Part shown: piece by piece, positions 46,850 to 58,302 of the stretch
How the letters are laid out: the number at the start of each line of letters is the position of its first letter
Position numbering within the stretch: the first letter of the stretch is position 1
Assembly: GCF_052324685.1 (NCBI RefSeq)
Contig: NC_135211.1
Location: 13,300,740-13,364,739 of the forward strand
Direction of reading: 5' to 3'
Length of the DNA: 64,000 nucleotides
Source of the DNA: Brachyhypopomus gauderio
Taxonomy: Eukaryota; Chordata; Actinopteri; Gymnotiformes; Hypopomidae
Translations under genes and position numbers: made by a program
The notes under the pieces: model-generated
What the model was told of the DNA's origin: nothing
The model's database searches: none
Seen by the model: only the letters and a program-made list of their open reading frames with translations

Positions 46850-49800
46850 GGTACTTCTGCGTGACAGAGCATACGCACATCCTGTGGAGATTTGTCGATG
46901 CAATGGCATGTAATGATAAATGAAGACTTACCTAACAATTTATTTGTCTCATGTGTAGTGTCTCTGCTGCTTGCTTCGGGTCAAAAAGCAAAAAAAAACT
47001 GCAACGTGCCGAGTCGAACCCTGCAGAGTCAAAATGAGAGCTAAAGAGGGCCTTATTTGTTTTTATTTCCTTGAATGTTTCTTAATTACTTATTATTACT
47101 TTGCCACTGCTGTACTTTCCATGTTCAGAATTTGGTTTTAATTGCATGGAGAACAATATAATTAAAAAAAACTTCCAAATCAGCACGTAACCCTATTTTT
47201 TTTTTATTGTTTTGCCATAAAAACATTAGTGTGGTCATTGTACCTCATATAAAACGATAATGAGAAAAAGAAAATTTGGGGAGAGAGAGAAAAAGACTGT
47301 AGCTACTTGTAGTTTTCCAGTATCCTATTGCCATTTGTATGCAATAAGGCAAAAAATACAGATTAAAATGGAGGCGCTTTAAAGAGCATAAATTGTCTTT
47401 AGCCCTCAGTGACATTAATTGGTGGAGGTGAACAACCAGTAAGTTGCAGGAGTTAGCCTTCTATGACAATGGCCTTCTGTGAGCAACATGACCCGCCCCA
47501 GTGGTTATCCAAAAACAGCGGAGGAAATAGCAGCATTAAAAGGCACGCCAGAGTACTTTTCACAAGTGAGAATATTGGTCGTGTTGGTCGGGTTAATACC
47601 CTAACCCCAGAGGTGTAAAACAATGCCTAGCGTTCATTGTTTTCTTAACCTTTCCCTTCCCAGCCATCAACTCCAAAGAGTTCAAGCTTTGTAGTTAGCT
47701 GAAGTTTTAAGTATTTTTGAATATTTGGACCCGTGTGGGTTTCAATGGCTCACATTCCTTTCCAGTAAGTATAAGTAATCTGTAACTACATTTACTTTTC
47801 ATTTTACTTTCCATTTTATATTATTGTATGTGGCATTCAGCAACAGAACTTCCTTCAGTTTAATGTTTTATTAATAATAGTATTAACAGTAGTGTTGTAA
47901 CATTGATGTGCACTTTTGCCTTTACAAACAGTAAATACTTTTCCAACATTTGTCATTTCTAAATCTCATTGAATCAGAACCACATGAAACAATTTCCACG
48001 CAAAATTAAGTGACTACAACCCAAGAGGGTTGTTAGTGTTACTAAGGGGATAACTGGTTGAAAACTATTTCCTACCCTGCTCAAACAGAACTGCATTTTT
48101 CCACCATCACCTCACCAATGCAATCAGACCTTCAGCCCCAGAGCCGCTGGGTATAACCTCATCAGCACAACCTGCGGTTTACACTGAGTTCAAACCCTGG
48201 AAAAGGTTTAAGTGGGTGGGGCAGGGTCTCTCATTCTGGCTTGGAACTAAACTGAAAACTGTAACCGAACTGCTTGGAACAAACTTCAAACGTGTCCCCA
48301 CTGTCTCCCAGTGCTTTGTCCTCTGATCACCAACTCTCTCTCTCACTTTCATGATCAAGGCATGACTTTAAATCCAAAGAATTGTCTGAAAAATTGTCAG
48401 AATAGTGTTGATCTTGACATTTTTTTCTGACTATTGTGTCATGCAAGACACAAATTGATGACATGCTTGTAAATTAGTTCCTAAAACCCAAGACCAATTG
48501 ATTTAATTTCTGATTTTGAGTGTGAAACAGGAAAGTTTTTTCCCTGAATCAACAACTACCCAGTGTTACCTTGCCTCTTCCAAAATCACCTCAGTTTTCT
48601 CAAATCAAAAACGCTTCAGGAATTCAATTTTTTTCCCTGATGTTAAGCAGGAATACCATTTTGTAATCAACAATCAGCAGGCCTCATAAAGTGCTTGGTG
48701 ATTGACATCCATGACACCGTTTCGCATGAAGTCTTAAGGGACCAGTGGACATTTCGATGCACTCAAGAGCTCTTTTCATCAAAAAGGTCAAATGCTTGAA
48801 AGGCATCAGGCATCCCTCTCTCCGGCGAACCTGAAAACCCCAGCCTCAGGGGAAATGCGAAAGCTTCTTCACAAACCTGTGCAAGGAGGCTGACTTCCTT
48901 CAGGTGGTTGCCTTTCCTGCTCAGTGGCAGTCAAATGTTTGCTCCGCAGACTGGCTGGAGGAGGAGAAGAAGTGAAGACACTCTCTCCATTCCAATATGT
49001 GGAACCTTTCTTTTGAAGCGTATTCATACTCATGTTCTCATGCTGCATTTGGACTGCAAGAGGTTTCTGATATGTATTTGTCTTTACAAACTACCAGGAA
49101 CAGATGTTATACTTTTTTTTTTTTTTTTACTACCAGTCATGGAACTGGGGAAGTTGACATGGTAGTATCAGCAAGCAATTGTAACCCTCAGATTAAATTT
49201 CTCATGCTTTCATTAGAACCATAACCCGCTCACAGCCGCTTTATGCTCAGTGCCTCCCTGCAGACAGGAAATGGGCTTTCTCTTACAGGGACCTTCTGTT
49301 AAAACTTCACATGATGTTTTTGGAGAGAGCTGAACATATTTATTTGACTTCCTGCTGGAATTGAACAGGGCATTGTGAGCAGTGGGTTACTAGAGCTCTG
49401 TGATAGTCCCAGAGCAGAGGGGAGAGAGCACCATTTCAATAGTCCCCATTTACACACAAGCACTTAACCCACTGCATATACCCTCACACACTCTCTTAAT
49501 AGTGACTATTTTGTGCATCATAACCTCTCAGACATACAGCCGAATGTCAGACCTCACCTAACATCTTGTTAGTTCATTCAAAATGCTCCAGACAAGCACG
49601 TCACAAAAATAAATAAATAAAAAAGACCCGTTGTGAGCACACGTTCGGTTTATTCCAGCGAGCTTAATACTGCAGGGACAGAATTTACAGTGTCTTAATT
49701 CTCCAGCATAGGATAACTTGTCTCTAACTGTAGCTTACTAGTGTGATCATCCTTACTAGGGTGAAGGCTCAGAGAACAGTAAGAGTACTGCATTGTACAG

Positions 49801-50870
49801 TGTAGTGATAGGTAACCTTTAAAATGATCTGCATATAAATATATGTGCAAAAATGTGCCTTTGTTCGTTTCTTATTAACAATATATGAGTTCCATTCATT
49901 TAACATTGAATATAATTATCAATGTCATCTTTATTTTGGACAAATATCCCCTCCCCAAATCTTCATACGCAAAGTAAACATGGATTCCTGAAATTCTTAG
50001 AACTGAGTCCTTCTCTTCCATCCGTCTCTGCAGTGTGGAGGGTGGCACGTCATAACGGTTGCACAAATTTAAATGAGTATAAGATCAATTCACCCATAGC
50101 TTACACAGGCTGCAAGAGAGTTGAACCAGTCAGGGTTTTTATGAGAGCGTATGTGTTTTCTGAAGTGTGTGAATGTTTGGAGAAGAGAGTGCTTGAACAC
50201 TATATCCTTATCCCAAGGAACAGAACTGGCATTCTTCTGTCTCTGCCCAACAGCTGATTAAAGTCTGCGTCCACATCTGAGGTCATTCCTATTAGCATCT
50301 TTCACATACCTGCATATGCGTTTGAACACTCCTCACAGTGTTCTGAGAGGGCCACAGGGCCAAAGAGCCTCAGTGACCTCAATTTTGAAGAGATAAATTA
50401 ATTTAACTTCTGATCCTCCTCAATCTATTTGAATCGATGGGAGGTTTGCTTTAAATCACTGACTCATCTTTTTCTCTCATATATTTATTTATATAAACAC
50501 CATTGTGTATCCAGTGTCTCATCTTTCCTTGCCTTCTGCTCTGACTGAAGATCAGCTGGTCATTCTGTACGGTCACATGATACACTGCCTGTCCTTATAC
50601 CTCTAAATACAGCTGAGTATGTGAGCTGACTGGCCATAACTAGGGTTGCTGGGTTAGTCTGCCTCTGTGTGACAGGCTTAGCAGCACTAGTTAAACAATA
50701 TTTCTAGTCAGCAAATATTTTTATTAACTGAACATGCAGTTTAACAACTGTACACACATATGCATGTTCAGTTAATAAAAATACAAAAGTGCATTGTCAT
50801 CTATTTATTAATCTATTCTATTCATTCAGATAACAATTTACTTGTAAGTGCTGTAAATACTTAGTAAAAA
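46850..50870. other. Intergenic region upstream of acan
   Basis: AT-rich, with no recognised gene. Open frames near 48908-49224 and 49922-50257 have no assignable content. It could hold cartilage enhancers of acan; nothing in the sequence shows this. Confidence 0.4.
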
Positions 50871-50879
50871 TCTCTTAAT

Positions 50880-51290
50880 GGACTTGCCCCATGCTACCTA
50901 TCTGAACTATTACATCCATATGTTCCATCTCGGTCCCTTAGATCAGCTGACCAGATGCTTTTAACTGTTCCAAAGACGCATCGCAAACTTAGAGGGGATA
51001 GAGCGTTTGCATGCATAGCTCCAAAGCTTTGGAATGAGTTACCGCAGTACATCAGGCACGCTACCTCACTCAGTGTTTTAAAACCCATCTAAAAACATAT
51101 TTTTATGACTTGGCTTTTAAATCAGCATAATGACTCAGACTGTTTAACTGTTTGTGTTTGTTTTATATCTTTGTGTCATTTTAATTACTTTCCCTGTTCT
51201 CTGCTTTGTATTGTGTACAGCACTTTGGTCAGCTTTATTGTTGTTTTTAAAGTGCTTTTATAAATAAAGTGGTATGGTATGGTAAATGTT
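50880..51290 (+). mobile_element. 5'-truncated LINE (non-LTR retrotransposon), 3' end
   Basis: The plus strand encodes the usual end of a reverse-transcriptase protein from Rex/CR1/L2-like fish LINEs: a KTHRKLRGDRAF stretch, then APKLWNELPQYIRHATSLSV. A one-base frame disruption near 51080 precedes a remnant of the LKTYFYDLAF type. A 3' UTR follows with ATAAAGTGGTATGGTATGGT as microsatellite tail. Only the last ~0.4 kb is present. Confidence 0.8.
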
Positions 51291-53280
51291 TGTGTGTGTC
51301 TAGATCTAAGATCTACTGGAATTGTATGTGCTTAGAACTGAGCCAGATCTAATTGAACTGGGTTGGTATGCATCCTCACAACTAATTTCCGCATCTGTTT
51401 CTGTGCTACACACGCTAACACACACAAAGGCCGTTTGTTTTACTCTGTAGTAGATATTGTATTGATACCGAGGAGATTATTACATGATGGCATGTGATAA
51501 GGAATGACTCTTGCTTTCCAGACCTCCCTCACAGACAGCGGACCACCAGCACAAAGCACAATCAGAACTAAAGTCGTATGCCAGTTACATCTGCAGATAA
51601 GAATATGAACGCTGTACCAAACAAGCTAACTACACACCACTATCAGCAACGCAACCACTGGCAGGATTTGACAGCATGGGCAGACGTAGCACTTCATAAT
51701 GGCTCTGTTGTCCTGGCCTGACCCACTCAGCAACATACTCACAAGAGCTCAAATAGAAAACACATGTGAAAGGTGGGCTCCTGAGAATCTTTGAACAAAG
51801 GTACTTTTGTAAGGTAAAGCCAGAGGTTGCTAGATAACAGTAATAGATTAGGTCAGTTGCTGTATTTCAAGAAGACAGGGCCTGTTAGTTATTCTGCTCG
51901 AATTCACATGGTATTCAAACCTGCCCCTGTTGCCCTGAAGTGGACACGAAGAGGCTGGGGTTAATCTTCCACTCTGTCCTGTCCTTGGGTCCTGATATCT
52001 TTTGCCTCCTATACAGGGGTTTTATGCATGGTAGCCTCCAGCACCTACTGCATTTTATTCTCTTACAGCTAATTAAGTGTAGGCCTATGTATTTTTTCCC
52101 GTTTGTACATCTATATTACATGTAAACTAAATTACACTACCATAATTTTTGATGCACTTTAAATAATTATTGTCTATAAATACAAGTGGCCGACTCCTTA
52201 GGAACATGCGACTTACAGTATTTACATTTCACTGGAGAGCCATTAGACGGTAAACATAGAAAGTATCCGTAGCAACAAGTGGCTTTGCAGAGAACAAGGC
52301 AGAGCTGTCCTTTGACCATATCCTTACATCTGCTGAAATGCACTTTTATTCTGTTCACTCCTTCTGCAATGAGTGGACTCATCTTGCATTAGTATTTGTG
52401 TTTGTTTTTTTTTTTTGCGAACAAAACAACACTGGAAGTTACAGTTTATTTTAAAGGGGGGGCGTCGTGGTTACGTGCGTTTTTCGTGTAGACCTGCACT
52501 CTGACGGTGCTCCATGGGGATCCTTGTTAGTGCAAGGGAGTGTTGACCTTGCTATTTATAAAATGCTCTATTCATAAGTGGAATAGAGGCCCACTGTGGC
52601 TGCACCTAGCCACACTCGGACTGTGTGGGAGGGAGCAGGAGCAAGAGGATGACAAGCAAAAGCAGGAAAACCTAAAACACCAAATACTATACTGACATCA
52701 GTCGCAGGCTCCGTTTCCCAGTCAAGAATCTTTGGCCCATGCTGCGTGTGGTTACTCACCCAGTGGCGTCCCCAGCATGTGACATGCAGCAGGGTTGCCA
52801 TGTGCTTCCGACCAGTTCCTTATTTTTATGCATCAGATGAACAAGTTTTTAAGTTACTAAATCCCTGAAACTAAAAGTATCTACTTAGATCACGGTACAT
52901 TAGCTGCTACTATTTTACATGAGTGAGCAACATTCGTTGTTGTAACAATTATAGCACTGTTATAACCCTTATAACCCGTCGACATGCCCCCCCCCCCCCC
53001 CCGAAACACTAGTAAACCAACTTGTATTTAAGAAAGACCGCCAACATTGTTGTTTGTGTATATATACACAATTGTATTTCACATGACTATGTGTAAACTT
53101 TCAGTTTAACATTTATCACTTCGTGGCAATGTCACCATGACCGGTCATCATGTCCGCAGTGTTTAAAAACCAAACAAATCAAAAGAAAGCGTCTTAAGCG
53201 ACATAAACAAGCGAAGTCCCTACTCGAGTATATTTCAAATATTCAACCATTAAGTTCTTTCCATCGATTTGGCAACCAGC
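51291..53280. other. Intergenic region upstream of traf6
   Basis: No recognised gene. There is a poly-C run at 52987-53002 and a short CpG-bearing patch near 52455-52500. Confidence 0.4.
52987..53002. repeat. Poly-C run
   Basis: Sixteen consecutive C. Confidence 0.9.
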
Positions 53281-53354
53281 CCCGCTGGTTTTGGTGACGC
53301 GGGGCTCCAGGAAGAGGTAGCGCTGCACAGGTTCAGACCTTCATAGCCAAAAAG
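53281..53354 (+). promoter_or_regulatory. traf6: Probable noncoding first exon and promoter of traf6
   Basis: A CpG-bearing stretch ends in a CAAAAAG|GTAGGT donor at 53354, 0.8 kb upstream of the traf6 start exon. That exon begins exactly at ATG after a CTATAG acceptor, so an upstream noncoding exon is required. The 5' limit is not known. Confidence 0.5.
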
Positions 53355-54151
53355 GTAGGTCACAAAACCGCTCAAGTGTCAAACGACCAGAAACAAACGG
53401 ACCGTTATGAATATCAACAAGAGGCAAAAACATCGTGAGTCAGCTTTGACCGTAGCTACAACCGACAGCCCTGGCTAGCTACCCTTAATAACCAGATAAG
53501 ACTGTCAGTTAGCTTGGTTAGCTCGCTAGCCAACGACAACAACGCTCAGTTGGTAGCTGGGCCGAGCTCGGTTAGCTCGGTTAGCCAGCGAGCTAACCTG
53601 CTGTCTAGTTTTTGTCAAGACTTTTCCTTGTTTTTTTATTTCACTTAAACAAGAACATATACATTGACGAAACACTACAATATCTGATGTTTGTGCCGTT
53701 GTGTGAGCTTGCTGGGTTTAGATAGCATTCTGAAACTGAAGAAACCGACATGAATTTCAAAAGCAACTTTCTCTCTCTCCGCCCAGTAACGTGTGTTCTT
53801 GTGTAGGTGACCTGTCTGCAGTTAGTACCTCTGTTGGTACTTCATGTTAACATTGTCTAGCTTTTACTATATTTTCATGAACGAGCTCCATCATTTCACC
53901 ACTCCATGAATGAATCTCCATCTAGTGGTTGTAGCTCAAAGCCGGATTAGATACGAATCTTTTGGAAATTTGTAACATGTCACTTATTTTTAATACACAA
54001 TGGATTTTTTTACGACTAATAAGATGTTCTAATATTCTGATAACATAAATCGGTATCACCTGGTGTGAAGTTACAATACAAAGTGTTTATAGAGAGATTC
54101 GGCTCATTTCTCTCCCTTTCCCCCATTTCTTCCTCTCTCTGACTACTATAG

Positions 54152-56920
54152 ATGGCGTGCAGTGATACTCATAAATCTTTCCCTGAAGATCCCAGTGGCA
54201 ACAATTCAACTACCAGCTGTGCAATGGCTATAGAGAAGGACTGTTACATGAGTCCCACGGAGAACCCCTCCACCCTTAGTGTATCATCCACCCTTCAACC
54301 AGACCAGCAGGGATATGATGTCGATTTTGACCCCCCACTGGAAAACAAGTATGAGTGTCCCATTTGCCTGTTGGGTCTTAGGTCAGCTGTGCAGACACCC
54401 TGTGGCCATCGATTCTGTAATAGCTGTATTAAAAAATCCATCAGGTAAGCTACTTTACAATCTTACATAACAGTCTCGTGTTACAGTCTTTTTTTAATGG
54501 TCAAAAATGAGTTTGTGGTTCTGAAACGGAGGCTGACATGAGTTCATGGTTCTGTGGCTGCTATGCCAGGGATCCGGGTCTTTGGTCTAGTGTTTACGTC
54601 TCGTCAGACCTGGGTTCGAGTTCTGGGTTGGGTGGCTGCCTTCAGCCTTTGTCACAAATTCAAAAGTAAATCTTGTTAATAGTACATTGAACAAACTCAT
54701 TGAAGATAATAAATAATTCTGTGTTGAAAGCTGTTATGTTTCCTGTTAGTAACAAGGTTTATCTGTGCAACTGTGCCTTGAGCTCTTAAGGCTTATGGAG
54801 CCTTATCACCAGAGGGAAGAATAAAGCACAGTGTCTTTAGGGTTTCAGTTTAGATTAGACTTAGATTTTTTGTCACGTCAACAAAGAATAGGGCTAAACA
54901 AAACAGTATAGGCTACCTCTGTAAGCTTTAAATGTCTTCTTAATCTTTTCATTAGGGACACAGGGCAGAAATGTCCAGTTGACAATGAAGTGCTCACAGA
55001 AGACCAGCTTTTCCCAGATAACTTTGCCAAGCGAGAAATTCTGTCTCTCACTGTGCGCTGCCGTAACTTTGGATGTGACGAGAAAATGGAACTTAGGCAC
55101 TTGGAGGTAAATTCCCATCATTATGGTGCTTTATGCTGCCTGTTGCCAGGACTGGTGATGTAATTGGTTCACCAGTGCGTACTCTGCACTGTCTACAAAA
55201 AAGCACTAAGAGAAGCCAGGCCCTCTGGTGATACCATGGAAAAATGAGGTTTAAAGACAACCACACAAGGGTTTAAATAGCACTGTTTGCGTCACGTTTC
55301 TGCATCCTTATGATGTGTGCACGTGTGTCTTCTCCCCCCCGTGCAGGAACACACGATGGTCTGTAAGTTTGCAACACTGCCCTGTGATCAGTGCCAGGAA
55401 TCTGTGCGGAAGAGTGAGCTGGAAAACCACAAAGCTCTGGAGTGTTTACGCCGCCTGGTCACTTGCCCTGACTGTGCAGACAGGGTCGCCTATGCTGACA
55501 AACAGGTGATTAGACTTGTGAACGCCAGCTTCTCTGGGGGCACAATGATTTGGCTCAGTCTAACCCCTTGTGAATCTGAAAAGAGTAGCAGATAATTGTG
55601 TGCTTTTTAGATCATACAGTCAGACGACCATCTTTAACGGTCACGTGTGTCTTTCCTCCCAGTTTCATGAGCAAGTGTGTCCCTTTGCAAATATAATATG
55701 TGACTACTGTGACATGGAGCTCGTTCGGGATCAGGTGAGCAAAACGTGTCCACAAGAATTCATGCCGGCATGTTTGCTCAGACACATTTCACAGAGTTTG
55801 ATGCAAGTGAATCTTATCAAGTCATCTATAATAATGTATGTCTTGGTTTCAGTTGATGTCACACTGTGACACAGACTGCGTGAAAGCGCCTGTTGCCTGT
55901 ACTTTCAGTATGTTCGGTTGTCGAGAAAAGGTAAAAAACCTGTGTCACAAACAGTCCATATCAGCCTTACCTAATTTGGAGCTTACAGCAATGATTTCTG
56001 GGAACTGCTGAATGAGCGTCTTGTCTCCTATATTGTTGTCCCAGATGGCTAGAAGCGAACTGGCCCTTCACATGCAGCAGTTCACACAGATGCACATGCG
56101 ATGCATGGCCGACTTCCTGCGCGGCCAGACGCTCAACGGCTGTCTGCTCGCGCCGTCCGCCGAGCCGGCGTCCTCTCCGGCTGGCGAGCGCGGGGCCTCC
56201 GGCCGGCCGGGGGAGCCGTGCCAGTGCGGTCAGCAGCTGCAGCAGATGCGGGAGACGGTTCTGGAGCTGGAGGGACGGCTGGTGCGTCAGGACCACCAGC
56301 TGCGTGAGCTGAGCATCCGCAACGAGACCCAGCAGACCCAGCTGATGGAGCTGCGCAAGAAGCTGGCCCTGCTGGAGGAGTCCACGCACGAGCTGGAGGC
56401 CCAGCAGTACCAGGGCGTCTACGTGTGGCGCCTGGACAGCTTCTCCGCCCACCTCCGCAACCAGGAGACGGGCCACCCCGTGGTGCTCCACAGCCCGCCC
56501 TTCTACACGGGCCGGCCGGGCTACAAACTCTGCCTGCGGCTGCACCTGCAGACGCCCAGCGCGCCACGCTGCTCCAACTACATCTCGCTGTTCGTGCACA
56601 CAATGCAGGGGGAGTTTGACAGCCAGCTCTCCTGGCCCCTCCAGGGCACCATCCGGCTGGCCGTGCTGGACCAGGAAGAGGGGCAGCACCACATCGAGGT
56701 GATGGAGACTAAGCCGGACCTCCAGGCCTTCCAGAGGCCCACCGTGCAGCGCAACCCCAAAGGCTTCGGCTACGTCACCTTCATGCCGCTGCAGGCCCTC
56801 CGGCAAAGGAGCTTTGTGAAAGACGATGTGCTGCTGGTGCGCTGTGAGGTCACGCCGCGGTTCGACACCAGCCTCAGGAGGGAGGGGGTGCAGCCTCGAG
56901 GCTCCGAGCCCTCGCTTTGA
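54152..56920 (+). CDS. traf6: TNF receptor-associated factor 6, complete
   Basis: E3 ubiquitin ligase adaptor that builds K63-linked chains downstream of IL-1R/TLR, CD40 and RANK to activate NF-kB and MAP kinases. Exons: 54152-54444, 54956-55106, 55347-55505, 55663-55734, 55853-55930 and 56045-56920; 542 aa (human 522). The RING finger starts at C69 ([15 protein letters not shown], with KCPVD after the first splice). TRAF-type zinc fingers fill about residues 110-260, with Cys/His pairs in exons 3-6. A coiled coil spans about 314-369 ([14 protein letters not shown]). The MATH/TRAF-C domain is about 373-520 ([20 protein letters not shown]). The coding start coincides with the exon's acceptor. 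Exon 7 is much richer in GC than the rest of the gene. AATAAA signals lie at 57982 and 58187. It is convergent with prr5l, as expected from the human TRAF6-PRR5L neighbourhood. Confidence 0.96.
54570..54650 (+). repeat. Possible tRNA-derived fragment in traf6 intron
   Basis: A TTGGTCTAGTG stretch (A-box-like) and CTGGGTTCGAGTTC (B-box-like) lie about 30 bp apart. This suggests a decayed tRNA or SINE head. No cloverleaf was established. Confidence 0.3.
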
Positions 56921-57506
56921 GTCCGTCCCACGCTCTCCACTTCACTTCCCACAAGTTCTCACGGACACACTTTGGTTATATAAAACATTCAGGCAGATGT
57001 TTTAAAGTTCAGTTTTGTTTTACGTCGTGTCTTCAGTGTGTACGCAATGTGTCTTACCAAGAGACTATTTTTATAACAGTATAACAGTAATAGTTTTGAA
57101 CTGCTGTGCATCGTTAATTCATAAATTTCAGCAGCTGATACTTTTTAGCTAATCTGTACTGCTAAGCAGGTGATTAATATTAAGCAATTCAAGCTAATAG
57201 CACAGGACATGTTGGGGTGTTGGTTGCCAATGTGTAAGTACTGTCATCATGATCAGACAGCTTAGAGTTGCGCTCATCTAGGAAGTCATTGTTAAATGAC
57301 TTCTTATTAGTTCTTTGTGAATATTTTATAATATTGACCATGGATGGAACAGTGCTCATACACCAACCCAATAGAGATTATTTTCTGTCTGACAGGATTA
57401 CCATGTAGGCAGCATGTCAGAAATGCTCTCAGCATCTCAGCTTTTGCAACAGGCTGGCGGCATGAAGTGCGAAACCTGTCATTCCAGTATTATTGGTGTG
57501 GGTTTG

Positions 57507-57537
57507 TGTTTGTTTGTTTGTTTGTTTGTTTGTTTGG
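57507..57537. repeat. (GTTT)n simple repeat in traf6 3' UTR
   Basis: About seven GTTT units. Confidence 0.9.
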
Positions 57538-58302
57538 AGGTTCACTCCAGTTCACTGACCAATTTGGGCAATAGAAGGCTAATTTTGGAGCTTCAAGATT
57601 CATTCATGCTCTTTATCTTTTGTGCTAAGGTGCTCCATTTAAGAAAAATGTCACATGTCATTTCTAAAGTGGGTATCCATCTTGATGAGTGTACCTCACT
57701 GGAAAGAGGAGGTGGTGAAGAACACGTGGTGCACTTACTAGAGTTTTAGGGCATTTGATAAGGTGGAACTATTTCATAACACCCCTGTCTTTTGTTCCTT
57801 CTTGGTCAGATCTGATATTAAAGCATTTTCTTTTCTTTGAAGATGTTATGTGCAACTGTATCTAAGTAATCTAGAGGAGAATGTGCAGTCTGCAAAAACC
57901 TCAAGTTTTAAAGACCAATTTATTCCCATTTCACATAAAATCACAGTGTCTAGTTAGACTTTTAATTAATGCCAAAAAAATAATAAAATGCTTTGATTAT
58001 TAAAAAACTTATGAGGTAAGCCATGCCCAGCAATAAAACCTTTTCAGCATGGCATTGTATTGTACACAATGTGTACAATAGCGACACTGGATCATTATAT
58101 AATCTGATATGGGGAGAAAATTTACCTAAAATTCACTGACTTCACTATTTTTTCAGATACTTTGATTTTCAGCTATGTGTAAAACCAATAAAGATTTTAA
58201 TACCTAAATAATTAAGAAATGTGCAAGTTTATCCTTTCATGATTTGTTGATTGGTCAATCCTTAAAGTTTCGGGTTTACAAAGTCAAAACATCACATTTA
58301 AC

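Noticed and set aside
55967-56806. 279-codon minus-strand open frame across traf6 exon 7
   Set aside because: It is antisense to a verified GC-rich coding exon, where stop codons are rare; composition (Leu/Gln/Arg/Gly) is that of a frame shadow.
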